Under the pieces are notes generated by a model. That model saw nothing but the letters and a program-made list of their open reading frames with translations. It ran no database searches and was not told the origin of the DNA. DNA of 64,000 nt from Berberis thunbergii (Eukaryota > Streptophyta > Magnoliopsida > Ranunculales > Berberidaceae): contig QNQO01008319.1 of the NCBI GenBank assembly GCA_003290165.1, forward strand, positions 62,001 through 126,000. The letters are read 5' to 3'. This document shows, one piece after another, positions 28,765 to 39,510 of the stretch. How positions within the stretch are numbered: position 1 is the first letter of the stretch; each line of letters begins with the position of its first letter. Position numbers and translations under genes: made by a program.

Positions 28765-29430
28765 TGTGAAGCATGGGTTCAGAACTGCTCACAGAATTGG
28801 TAGGTCATCTATGTGTTGTTTGGTCTGTCAATAGTTTTGTGTTTAATGTGGTGTAACTCAAAGCACATTAGTATTCATAGACTGGTAGACTTGTATGTTG
28901 ACTGGTTTGTCAACAACTTTGTTCTTTGTGTGATAAAACATAAAAGAGCAATTGTTAGGGTGCAACTAACAAGATATGTGGTCAAGCATATAAACACATA
29001 TGTGGAAGAACATATGGGTTAGGTGATAAGGTTGTATGAGTGGTAGAACTCAAGAGATAAAAAGGAGAAACTTGTAGAGAGTGTGAGCTTGGAGTGATTG
29101 TACAAGGAAGAGGTTGTTCTTCTCTTGGGTAGATCAAAGCTCCTTCTTGGGACGAACTTGCGGGTTGTGCAAGTCGTCAGTGTTCTTCATTATAGTGGAA
29201 TCTCTCTCCACCCCATGGATGTAGGCATAGCCGAACCATGTAAATCTCGTGTGTGAGTATCTCTACTTGTTATTTACATTCGTAGGTAGTTGTTTACTTT
29301 GATTGGTTGCTAGTTGTGTAGTTCATTGCTTGTTGGTTGTGGAACTTGGTGTAAGTTTCGGTACAAGGTGTTTCTCTTCAGGTGGTTAGCTTTCGTAGTG
29401 CTGCAGGGTATCCCTCCTAGGGGTATAGCA
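28765..29430 (+). repeat. 5' LTR of the Copia element
   Basis: Starts TGTGAAGCATGGG and ends ggggtatagca. The typical Copia block 'gccgaaccatgtaaatctcg' lies near 29231. It aligns almost throughout with 32971-33634. Confidence 0.92.
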
Positions 29431-29432
29431 AT

Positions 29433-29444
29433 TGGTATCAGAGC
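29433..29444 (+). other. Copia primer-binding site (initiator tRNA-Met)
   Basis: TGGTATCAGAGC starts two bases after the 5' LTR, the standard plant Copia primer site. Confidence 0.9.
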
Positions 29445-29565
29445 CCTTTGTCAGATTTGGGTGGTAAAACTCTGATTTGAGGTGTTTGGGTTGTGTCTTG
29501 TGTGGTGCACACAAGGTATTTGTTGAAATTCCTGAGAGAAGCTGGTTTGTGAAACAAGCGGAGAA

Positions 29566-32500
29566 ATGACTTATACAAGCAACACAGTTAAAGTTGGGAA
29601 GTATGAGATAGAGAAGTTCAATGGGAAGAATGATTTCTCCTATTGGAGGATGCAAATGAAAAATTTGCTAATCTCACAGAAATTTCACAAAGCTTTGGCG
29701 GGTAAAGAAAAAAAACACAAAGATATGTTTGATGAGGATTGGGAAGAGTTGGATCTTGAAGCACGAGTGTCGATCATTCTATGCCTTGAAAGGGATGTTG
29801 TTTTCGGGATGTTGTTTTCTTGGTTGATGGTGAGGTAACGGCTGCGGATGTGTGGTCAAAGTTGGAGGCAAACTTCATTACGAAGACTCTAACAAATCGG
29901 ATCTATTTGAAGTCCAAATTGTATACTTGCAAGATGGAGGATGGTTCATCAATCCGGGAGTACATCAACAAGTTTGATAGGTGTATATCAGATTTGAAAG
30001 ACATTGATGTGAAGGTAGATGATGAGGATCAAACACTTATACTACTTCTTTCGTTGCCGAAGTCTTATGAGAACCTAGTACAAACATTGATGCTTGTGGG
30101 TGACAATCTTACCATGGATGAGACTAGAACGTCACCTCTAGCGAATGATCTTCGGAAGATTGCAACTAGTCACATGGCTACTAGTGGTAACAAGGGGTAG
30201 GCACAAGGACTGTTTGTAAGAGGTAGAAGCAAGGAACGAGAAAAAAACAAGGGAGGAAAGTCTAGGTCAAGTTCTAGACCTCTTGTTGAAAGGCTGTGTT
30301 TTAAATGCAGTGAGCTTGGGCATTTCAAAGAAAATTGCCTTAACAAGAGAGCAGGATGGAAAAAGAAAAACAACAACAGAAAGGCAGAAGGGAAGCAAGA
30401 TGCTGGTTATGCTTCGGAAGAAGGGAGCAATGATGATTGTTTCTTCGTCACATGTGAAGAAGAAATCTCTGGTAAATGGATTCTTGATTCTGGTTGCTCG
30501 TACCATATGTGTCCAAATAGGAAGTGGTTTACTACCTATAGAAGCATTAATGGTGGAATCGTGTTGATGGGGAATAACCATTCTTGTAAAACGGTGGGGC
30601 TTGGTTCTATTAGAATCAAGATGCATGATGGAGTGGTAAGAACTTTGATGGATGTGAGACATGTCCCTGATTTGCGAAAGAACCTTATTTCTGTTGGTGC
30701 TTTGGACTCCGGTGGTTGTAAGATAGTTACATGGAATGGAGTGAAGAGGGTTGTTCGTGGTTATTTGGTAGTGATGAAAGGTATTCGTCAAGGAAATCTT
30801 TATGCTCTTTTGGGTAAGACGGTGACAGGAAGTACAACAATTGGAACTAGTGGAAGTGATGGAGACCCATGTGAGTGCACTCGGTTATGGCATAGGCGGC
30901 TTGGGCATATGTCAGAGAGAGGTCTAGATCTGCTCGGTAAGGAAGGTAGATCATGGAGACACTCATGATGAGAGTGATGACGAGCTTGAACATTAGACGG
31001 TTCAGCAAGAGAATGTACATGCACTACAACAACAACAACTCGAGGATAGTTTGGCTTCCACTAGGCCAAGGCGAGCATACAAGTAGGTTCAAAAACTGAG
31101 GTCAGACCAGCCTTTGAAGCACTATGGGCAGGTGGATTTGGTTGAGTACGCACTCTTGGTGGAGGATGACGAGCCAGTCTCCTTCAAGGAAGCTATACAA
31201 AACAGTAATAGTGAGAGTTGGTTGGCTGCGATGGAAGAAGAGATGGAGTCTCTTCGGAAGAACCAAACATGGGAGGTCGTCCCATTGCCCAAAGGGAAGA
31301 AAGCTATTAGTTGTAAGTGGGTGTACAAGAAGAAAGAGGATCCTTCCGAGCTCGGTGGTACAAGGCACAAGGCGAGGCTAGTGGCTAAGGGGTTTGCACA
31401 AAGAGAGGGAGTGGACTACAATGAGATCTTTTCTCTGGTGGTGAAGCACACTTCCATTCGGGTGCTATTGAGTATTGTTGCTCATGGTGATCTTGAGCTG
31501 GAACAACTGGATGTCAAAACAACTTTCTTGCACGGAGACTTGGATGTGGAAATCTATATGCATCAACCTAAGGGCTACAAGGATGAGGATAATGAACGTC
31601 AGGTATGTCGCTTGAGGAAATCACTATATGGATTGAAGCAATCTCCTCGGCAGCGGTACAAGCGATTTGACTCCTTCATGCTAAAGCATGGGTTCTCTAG
31701 AAGTGAGTATGACTGTTGTGTTTATATTCGAAAACTTCCTGGAGGTGATTATATCTATCTTGTTTTGTATGTGGATGACATGCTTATTGCTTCGAAGAGC
31801 AAGTTGGAGATAGATAGGCTGAAATCTCAGCTCGGTAAAGAGTTTGAGATGAAGGACATGGGCGCTGCTAAAAAAATATTGGGTATGGAGATCAGAAGAG
31901 AGAGGTCGAACCGTCGATTGTTCGAGTCAGAAAGGCTACATTGAGCGGGTTATCGCGAGGTTCGGGATGCAAGATGCTAAGCCAGTGGTGACTCCATTGG
32001 CTCCACATTTTAGGCTCTCTAGTAAACAATCTCCCACTACAGCGGAACAGAAGGCACACATGGAGCGTGTACCTTATGCTAGTGCAATTGGCAGTTTGAT
32101 GTATGCAATGGTGTGTACACGTCCAGATATTTCACAGGCGGTCAGTGTGGTTAGTAGGTTCATGGCAAACCTGGGGAAGGCACATTGGGAAGCAGTGAAG
32201 TGGGTCCTGAGGTACTTAAAATGTATCGCTGATACAGGTTTGTGCTTTGGTGGAGATACATGTCAGATCAGTGGGTTTGTGGACTCAAATTATGCAGGCA
32301 ATCTAGATAGACGATGATCTACTACTGGTTATGTGTTCAGTATACATGGTGCTCCAGTTAGTTGGCGATCGATGTTACAGTCTATAGTGGCACTTTCTAC
32401 TACAGAGGCCGAGTACATGGCCATGGCAGAGGGAGTGAAGGAAGCATTGTGGCTATGGGGTCTTCTAGGCTACTTGGGGATTAAGCAGGATTGTGTGGAC

Positions 32501-32731
32501 TTGTGGTGTGATAGTCAAAGTGCGATCCACCTGGCTAAAAATCAGGTCCATCATGCTCGGACCAAGCATATCGATGTCAGGTATCACTTTGTGCGGGATG
32601 TCATAGAGGAAGGTGATGTTTCTCTAATGAAGGTGCATACAGATGAAAACCCAGTAGACATGTTAACCAAGGTGGTGACAGGTAGCAAGTTTCAACATTG
32701 CTTGGACTTGCTTCATATCAGCCCGTGTTGA
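29566..32731 (+). pseudogene. Broken Copia Gag-Pol polyprotein
   Basis: Order of recognisable parts: Gag from ATG 29566 (KYEIEKFNGKNDFSYWRMQM), with a frameshift near 29815-29838; a stop at 30198-30200; CCHC zinc knuckle CFKCSELGHFKENC near 30299; protease active site WILDSGCSYHM near 30478; GAG-pre-integrase LWHRRLGHMSERGLDLL near 30885. The integrase core is then absent. Reverse transcriptase follows (31114-31944, with YVDDMLIA near 31768), and RNase H (TTEAEYMAMAEGVKEALWL near 32400) after further breaks at 31942 and 32318. At least four breaks plus the deletion make it non-functional. Confidence 0.9.
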
Positions 32732-32970
32732 TTGCCCATGAGGGCGAGGCCTTGCGGGGCGGTGTTGGCGTGAGGTGGAGTCTTTACCCGGTTGTAAGAA
32801 CTACGGTGGCTTGATCCCTGTGAGGGTACGTAGGCAGCCATGGTTAGAATGGTGTAGCCGGTTGGGTCTTCAGATCAGTCTTGTTGAGGTACAGTTCTAA
32901 GGTGTTTGCAGCTTCTTCTGGAGTTAGTCCAAAAATTGAGGTCTATCAAATGATGTACGAAATGGAGAAT

Positions 32971-33634
32971 TGTGAAACATGGGTTCAGAACTGCTCATAG
33001 AATTGGTAGGTCTATGAGTTGACTGGTCTGTCAATAGTTTTGTGTTTAATGTGGTGTAACACAAAGCACATTAGTATTCATAGACTGATATACTTGTATG
33101 TTGACTGGTTTGTCAACAACTTTGTTCTTTGTATGGTAAAACATAAAAGAGTAATTGTTAGGGTGCAACTAACAAGATATGTGGTCAAGCATATAAACAC
33201 ATATGTGGTAAAACATATGGGTAAGGTGATAAGGTTGTATGAGTGGTAGAACTCAAGAGAGAAAAAAGAGAAACTTGTAGAGAGTGTGAGCTTGGAGTGA
33301 TTGTACAAGGAAGAGGTTGTTCTTCTCTTGGGTAGATCAAAGCTCCTTCTTGGGACGAACTTGCGGGTTGTGCAAGTTGTCGGTGTTCTTCATTATAGTG
33401 GAATCTCTCGTCACCTCGTGGATGTAGGCATAGCCGAACCACGTAAATCTCGTGTGTGAGTATCTCTACTTGTTATTTACATTCGTAGGTAGTTGTTTAC
33501 TTTGATTGGTTGCTAGTTGTGTAGTTCATTGCTTGTTGGTTTGTGGAACTTGGTGTAAGTTTCGATACAAGGTGTTTTTCTTCAGGTGGTTAGCTTCCGC
33601 AGTGCTACAGGGTATCCCTCCTAGGGGTACAACA
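32971..33634 (+). repeat. 3' LTR of the Copia element
   Basis: Starts TGTGAAACATGGG and ends ggggtacaaca. Differs from the 5' LTR by point changes and a few small indels, for example near 33015 where the 5' copy has extra bases. Confidence 0.92.
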
Positions 33635-33993
33635 GTTATTAGTGTTTATGTGGAGTAATGTTTGAAAATGGCAACCGAGGAGTGCGTTGTACGTCTCAAC
33701 AAACAAAAGACTCAAGTTGTATGTATGTTGCAATGTGGCGTGTGAGTTAAAGGCACATCAACTCATACCACGTCGAGCTAAATGAGGTTTACAAATTACT
33801 AATCTGGCTTATTTTAGATCTCGATGCTAATTGCGCAAACAAAAGGTCATTATTGTGTTGCGTGTTACCTACAGAGAAGGGAGACCACATAGAAGACGAA
33901 TAAGAAAGATAGAAAATCGGAGATTAAGCTATCATAGGTTTGAAACTAGAGATTCGTTGCAAGTAATTTGAAGGTTTTAACATCAGGCTCTAA

Positions 33994-34307
33994 GGGTGTG
34001 TTTGGTTGGAATCCTATGCCATGGGAATCTATGAGGGAACCTCTACATTTTAGGCTAAATTGATATATCACTTCACATCCACCATTTGATTTTGTGATCA
34101 ATGGTGAGAATGAAATTCCCATGAACATGAGAATCCCACTCCTTGGTCCCCCAAGGCATGTGATTCCCACGTTCATGGGACTTCCATTCCTACCATTAAT
34201 CACAAAATCAAATGGTGGATGTAAAGTGATACTTCAAATTAGCATAAAATATTGGGGTCCCCTCATAGATTCTCATGACATAAGATTCCATGCAACCAAA
34301 CACACCC
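33994..34307. mobile_element. Tourist-type (PIF/Harbinger) MITE, second copy, 314 bp
   Basis: Same ends as the 4484 copy (GGGTGTGTTTGGTTG ... CAACCAAACACACCC), with TAA target duplication at 33991-33993 and 34308-34310. Lies in the MED22 gap just after the Copia element. Confidence 0.85.
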
Positions 34308-34310
34308 TAA

Positions 34311-35208
34311 ATTTCTTCTCATCGAGGTATGCAACGCCCTCAACAAATGAGCTCTATATATGCCCTGTTCGTCTACGCATACATACACCTCGCGTCGTGG
34401 AGGTCGAATGCCAGGGCTTATGACTTGAAAAGAAAATGCATTAGGCTTCTACAAGGTGGAACTCAAATCTGTAATATTTTTAGTGAAGCCTCTTGCATTG
34501 TGTCCTAGAGGTCGTATATATTCTTTCTCTTGCATTGATTCTTGACTATCGATAAACTTGCCTTTCAAACAAAGATTGAATATATATGAAAAATAAAAAA
34601 TATATGACTTCCTTCTTCCATTTTAATAAATTTCACCTTATATGAAAAAAGGATGATGTGTTATTGAGTTTACCCTTTGTGAAGAGCTTTGCATGACATG
34701 GAAGTAGATGGCAATGCACATCATGAGAATACCAAGGCAAGGGATGACGAGTTAGAACTTTCATGGAGGTGCATATAGGAGCTTGCCTACCCATTTGGTT
34801 TGGTGAAAAATGTCCTAGTCTAGAGTGATGAATAAAGGACAGAGAGGTTCCTTTTTGGCTGTATTAGGAAATACAGTGAAACACTAAATAGTTTATTAAT
34901 CAGATAAAGTCTAAAGAAGTACAACATGGGAATGGCAGTGAAAAAGAAAATCACCGAGGCTCCAGATAAAAGAAAACTTGCATTTAATTTAGGTGAAAAT
35001 GTTCTCATCCCAGATTTTCCTGTTATTTTGGTGAAGGATGCATATATCATCATGTCCTCCCTCACAAGAGAGATATTAGGCTGTGGTTTTGTTTTCATTT
35101 CTCATAGGGCATTATATTTATATTTATGTCTATTTTTTTTAACAATTAATCAGTAAAGAGAACATTCATTAGTAGAAGAAAAGAATATTACTAGCTAGGC
35201 GGCTTAGA
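34311..35208. other. Spacer, nothing recognised
   Basis: AT-rich sequence without conserved coding segments. Short open frames near 34820-35156 show no family resemblance and no codon bias I would trust. Confidence 0.4.
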
Positions 35209-35998
35209 TAGGGATGGCAGTGGGGCGGATATGGTGGCGGATACGAATTTAACCATATCCGCCCCATGGATATCCGTTTAACTGGTTAAATTACTACAAT
35301 ACCCTTAACCTATAAATAGGGAATAAACCCTCATTCTCATTTCATTCTCATTTCTCACATTTGGGTCTCACTCACTCTCACAACGAGGTCGAAGGCGGAA
35401 GGCTGCCTCAAGGGTTGTCGTAGGGTGGTCTCGGGCTCTCGGCCTCAAGGGTGGTCGCAGGCAGGGTGGTCGAAGGGTGGTTGCAGGCAGGGTGGTCTCG
35501 GACTCAAAGGTGGTCGCAAGGTGGTCGAAAGGTGGCCAGGTCGCAGAATGGTCCAAGGGTGGCCGAGTCGCAGGATGGTTGATCACAAATCTGAGATCTC
35601 TGGTTTTTTCGTAATTCTTTTGTAATATTTGAGATCAAAGATATTTTTTTGTAATATTTGTAATCTCTAAAAATATTATTTTGTAATTTTTGTAATCTCT
35701 GATATCAAAGATAATTTTTGTAATATTTTTTAATCTTTGAGATCAAGAATTTTTTTGTAACTTTTGTAATTTCTGAGATCAAAGACAGGGCGGGGACCCG
35801 ACAATCCAAGAACAGAACCGCAAACCATAAACGGATTGGCGGAGCGGGGTGGATATCCGCCAATCCACACGGAGTGGTTATGGTTTTTAATTAATTTTAT
35901 AAACGGATTGGCAGGGAGGATTTGGGGAACCACTTTTCCTGACGGATCGGAGATGGGTTCGCTCAAATCCGCCCCAATCAGCCCCGTTGCCATCCCAA
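35209..35998. mobile_element. Non-autonomous hAT element, 790 bp
   Basis: Ends TAGGGATGGCAGTGGGGC ... GCCCCGTTGCCATCCCAA, flanked by a perfect 8-bp duplication GGCTTAGA (35201-35208 and 35999-36006). The interior has a G-rich minisatellite (35395-35580, gggtggtcgcagg-type units) followed by an AT-rich minisatellite (35615-35790, tttttgtaatatttgtaatct-type units). No transposase. Confidence 0.88.
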
Positions 35999-36283
35999 GG
36001 CTTAGATACACATAGCCTAATAACATATAAAGAGATTTATTATCTCTCCTTGTTGTTCTGTAAAGGATATGCATGATTGACTTTATTTTGAGTGGCACTA
36101 ATCTTCGCAGCATTTATAAATAATTGTTATAATTGGTAAAACTACCTTTTGCGCACAGGTAAATGATCCACTAGTAAGGAACTCACAGAAGGCATTCATG
36201 ATGGATCATTTCTCTTTTTCAATACTCGAGTTGTTGGAACCAAAGAGAGAACGATCGATACATGGGTTTAAATACTTACCAAG

Positions 36284-36416
36284 CGGTGATTCTAAATGGC
36301 GAGGAAACGGGCAAGGGAGGGGGTGTGACCCTCCATCCCCATTGAGATGCGCACCCGTGTGAATCTCGAGGGGGATGGGGGGTCAAACCCCCCTCCCTCG
36401 CCGCCTATAACGACTC
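36284..36416. mobile_element. GAGGGA-family hairpin MITE with 9-bp target duplication
   Basis: Flanked by CTTACCAAG at 36275-36283 and 36417-36425. Left arm 'ggcgaggaaacgggcaaggg', right arm ccctccctcgccg, centre with tctcgaggggga. A 9-bp duplication is typical of Mutator-like elements. It inserted about 80 bp after the MED22 exon 2 relic. Confidence 0.75.
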
Positions 36417-36425
36417 CTTACCAAG

Positions 36426-37039
36426 ATGTATTCAATTACCTATTAGCTAGTGCGAAAAAGATTTTGTAACACTGAAGATTTTTCATATCTGTTTATATAC
36501 CCGCCCCATTGATTGCCATCATTGTTTTCCACGAATTTTAGAGTCCTGCAATTGTTCGAATTCAATGATTTGTCCTCCTCATCTGTTATATTTTAAAATA
36601 CATAGTAGACCATGCATGCAACAACGACACGACACCCTTATGTGTGTCAGTGTACGTTCAACATGAATATGAGGCGTTGGCCACGTTGACTTAAAAACTT
36701 ACTAATGTGGGAGCATGCAATGACAGTAACAAATTGTTTTTCAGCTATACAATATTTTACGTGTAGATTTAGTTTTGCTCCCTATGTTGTACTAAAATCC
36801 ATGCCATAGTATGCTTGTAATTAATAAATTGAAGTTTTGAAAGATATGTGCAAAAACGTTGATGATGTAAGGAAGTCTCAGTTGGAGTGTCTAATGCGCG
36901 TTTGAGTGTTGGACTATACCATCTTCATGTCTACCAAGTACCAACTTCATGTTTTGCTGAACAGCCGAACTAGTATTTTTACTAAAGCAGCGTAATAGTA
37001 AGACACAAAGACTAGCTTGAGTATTGACTTTAAACACTA
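36426..37039. other. Spacer, no MED22 exons found
   Basis: Searched by eye for the rest of MED22 (the RLVQAADSLLKLVSELK-type segment); it was not found. AT-rich sequence only. Confidence 0.35.
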
Positions 37040-37682
37040 ATTTCGGAGTCAATAAATTTACATGGTTTAGCAAGATTGTCTATATCGACGACAAATAACA
37101 ATTCTTATAACTTCAAAATCACATTACAAACTCCCCTCTTTCAAATTGGTTTCTCAAAAGAAATTCAAAAATTCAAAACCCAACCAAACTACTAATCAAA
37201 TAAACAAATGGAAACTCAACAATAAACGAAAAATCGGAAAATTCACGAATAAAAGAATGAACAAAATGATTCGGATTTCCACAATACAAATTCTCCCCGG
37301 ACCAACTTCAGATTCAAACTCGGGGCTTTTCATGATATAGACTTCTCCAAACTTGGGTTGGGAATTTAAACTCTTGAGGGGTCTTATCAAGGGAACCTAT
37401 GGGGTCCCTGTTTATAGCCAATTGATGGTGGCAATGGGTTGTCCAAAGCATATCTTGAGCTGCCGATAAACTAAATCCAACTCCCACTTTTAAGGGCGGG
37501 GTGGTCTCCTATCTTGTTTGCTTAGTTGCTAAGCAAATCATAAGCTATCTTCTTTTAACTTTTACTATTCTTCTACTAATTTTTATTTTCTACTAATTTT
37601 CTACTTCAGTTTCTAGAGCTTCCACAAAATTCAAGCCAACTCACTTGAGGAGGTTCCACCACATTTTCTCATCTTTTCAACA
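37040..37682 (-). repeat. Copia-type LTR end, inverted copy
   Basis: On the minus strand it starts TGTTGAAAAGATGAG at 37682. It then shares blocks with the plus-strand copy at 38347: gtgagttggcttga, caattggctataaa, 'cctcaagagtttaaattccc', and a 'caatcttgctaaaccatgta' end block. Upstream homology extends past the LTR start (37683-37760), as expected for a 3' end of an element. The far boundary is approximate. Confidence 0.55.
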
Positions 37683-37896
37683 ATTCTCAATTGCGGTGAA
37701 GATTTCACAAATTTTAGCCGAGAACAAACAAATACCAATCTTCCAAACATCAACTTTGCAAACGCGCTCATGGGTGCCATACACCAGAAGGGGCTTAAGC
37801 TAACAAACCAACTCCATCTTGACCATGATGGAGTTTCAAATCATAACTTCCAGATACATAGTCTGCACAAACATCTATATTGCAAATCTTCAAATC

Positions 37897-38006
37897 AGCC
37901 AAAGGTGTACTGACTGAGTCGGTAGAGGTGTGGCAAATGGAATCACACGTCATGGGTTCGAACCTGACCGGTGGCATGAGGTGGGGAGGGTTAAGGGTAA
38001 AAAAAA
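37897..38006 (+). mobile_element. tRNA-derived SINE, 110 bp
   Basis: Internal pol III promoter: A-box-like 'ctgactgagtcggtagagg' (37910-37928) and B-box GGTTCGAACC (37955-37964). It ends in gggtaaaaaaaa and is flanked by a perfect 9-bp duplication CTTCAAATC (37888-37896 and 38007-38015). It does not fold into a complete tRNA, so it is a SINE, not a tRNA gene. Confidence 0.8.
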
Positions 38007-38053
38007 CTTCAAATCTTATATCAAATGTTTTTTCAACAGCTAGTGCAGAACGT

Positions 38054-38441
38054 TTTCTTTACTGCCTGCACTTAAATGTCATATCGTATCTATTTGTTTA
38101 TGTTTGTTGGTGATTGGTTCAGATTTGTTAAATCTTCACTAGGGTGGAGAATTGTTGAAAAATAGGAGAGAAGGTGGTGGAAGCTTTCACCACCTCCCTA
38201 AGTGAGTTGGCTTGAAGTTTGTGGAAATTCCAGAAACTGAAGTACATTTTCTTTACTACCTTCACTTAAATGTCATATCGTATCTATTTGTTTATGTTTG
38301 TTGGTGATCGGTTCAGATTTGTAAAATCTTCACTAGGGTGGAGAATTGTTGAAAAATATGAGAGAAGGTAGTGGAAGCTTTCACCACCTCCCCAAGTGAG
38401 TTGGCTTGATGTTTGTGGAAATTCCAGAAACTGAAGTAGAA
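38054..38441 (+). repeat. Tandem duplication, two ~194-bp units, at the Copia-type 3' end
   Basis: Units 38054-38247 and 38248-38441 both carry cttaaatgtcatatcgtatc, ttcactagggtggagaattg and gtgagttggcttga. The unit spans the junction between internal sequence and the LTR start. Confidence 0.7.
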
Positions 38442-39000
38442 TTTGGTGATAAGTTATAGAATTTAGTAAAAAAAATAGTAGCAGCTGAAAAAAATGGTTA
38501 TCATTTGCTTAACAATTAAGCAAACAAAATAGGAGGTGGTGGAAGCTTCCACCACCGCCTTTTGAGTGGGAGCTAGATTTATTGTATGGATAGCTCAAGA
38601 TGAGCTTGAGTTTTGGGCAACCCATTGCTGACATCAATTGGCTATAAATAGGACCATATGGGTTCCTTTGATAAGATCCCTCAAGAGTTTGAATTCCCAA
38701 CCCAAGGTTGTAGAATTCTATACCACGGAAAAGCCCAAGTTCGAATCCGAAGTTAGTTCAGAAATAATTTCTTAGTTTGGATATCCGAATCATTTTGTCG
38801 TTCGTTTAGTCGTCGATTTTCTAATTGTTTGATGGGTTGGGTTTCCATTTGTGTGGGGGGTTGGTTGGGTTTTGTATTTTGGTTTGTAATTTGTTTATAA
38901 TATGATTTTGAAGTTATATGAGTTGTTATTTTGTCGGGGATGTAGGCAATCTTGCCAAACCACATAATTTGTTGTTTTCGATATTAGAGTTTTTGTTTTG
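38347..39000 (+). repeat. Copia-type LTR end, direct copy
   Basis: Starts TGTTGAAAAATATGAG and shares the ordered blocks listed for 37040-37682, ending with the 'caatcttgccaaaccacata' block near 38949. With the minus copy it forms an inverted pair about 650 bp apart. The right boundary is approximate. Confidence 0.55.
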
Positions 39001-39510
39001 TGACTTCGCATATTAGTATTTGTAACACTTCCACGCACAACAAATTGAAATCTAAATCCAAAATCCCAATGAGAGAAGAAGGTGGTGAGTTGAAAAGGCA
39101 AGTCCACACAATCTTTGTCTTGGCTAGTGTTTTCCAACACACCGCCCTCCTCCCTCTCCTTGGGATTTCAGGTGTCACAATTAGATACCCTTCGACTGGT
39201 TAGAATGATTATAGCAAAGAGTGGTTTATTTTCAATGGAAGAACAAACGTTGATCATCTACATTCCAGTTCACGAATGATGCATAGCTATGCCTATAAAT
39301 ATCTAGTGTAAACGTGTGGATATACGTATGTGCATCTAGCTGGTTGTGGTTTCATTACCAAATATTCTGGAGCTTGCTTAGCAACCATTTGTAAATTCAT
39401 AAAATACCTACACTTCGAAGATTTTGCAAATAGTTCTCCATACTCCATCTTTACAGTTTTTTTCCAAGGGAAATATTTTGTTTACGTGCAAGGTATATGA
39501 GGATTCCAAA

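Larger units (their letters stand above)
28765..33634 (+). mobile_element. Ty1/Copia LTR retrotransposon with integrase deleted, 4.9 kb
   Basis: LTRs 28765-29430 (666 bp) and 32971-33634 (664 bp) begin TGTGAA and end in CA. The flanks gttaa (28760-28764) and gttat (33635-33639) form a 4/5-matching target duplication. The initiator-Met tRNA primer site is at 29433-29444 and the coding region is 29566-32731. Much of integrase is missing between about 30955 and 31030, so the copy cannot integrate on its own. Confidence 0.92.
18097..36206 (+). pseudogene. MED22: MED22 (Mediator subunit 22) relic: exon 1 plus start of exon 2, 17.9 kb apart
   Basis: MED22 is a small head-module subunit of the Mediator complex that couples transcription factors to RNA polymerase II. 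Exon 1 (18097-18249, 51 codons) reads MKKGGG, a Gly/Ala-rich stretch, then [20 protein letters not shown] and HLVNVAR, ending at AGG|gtaatc. The next family segment, expected as VSDPPxKNSQEAxMMEM, is found only at 36159-36206 after a good acceptor (gcgcacag), as VNDPLVRNSQKAFMMD in matching phase. After MMD the similarity stops without a donor site, and the remaining two thirds of the protein (about 95 residues) were not found. The gap holds two LTR retrotransposons, MITEs and a hAT element. Either the gene is dead, or a very long intron is real and the remaining exons are unrecognised; the first is more likely. Confidence 0.75.

Noticed and set aside
30267..30791. 174-codon minus-strand frame within the Copia element
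   Set aside because: It is antisense to clear Gag/protease coding sequence; a shadow frame.
37897..38006. Possible tRNA gene (A and B boxes)
   Set aside because: It has no full cloverleaf; the A-rich tail and 9-bp target duplication mark it as a SINE.
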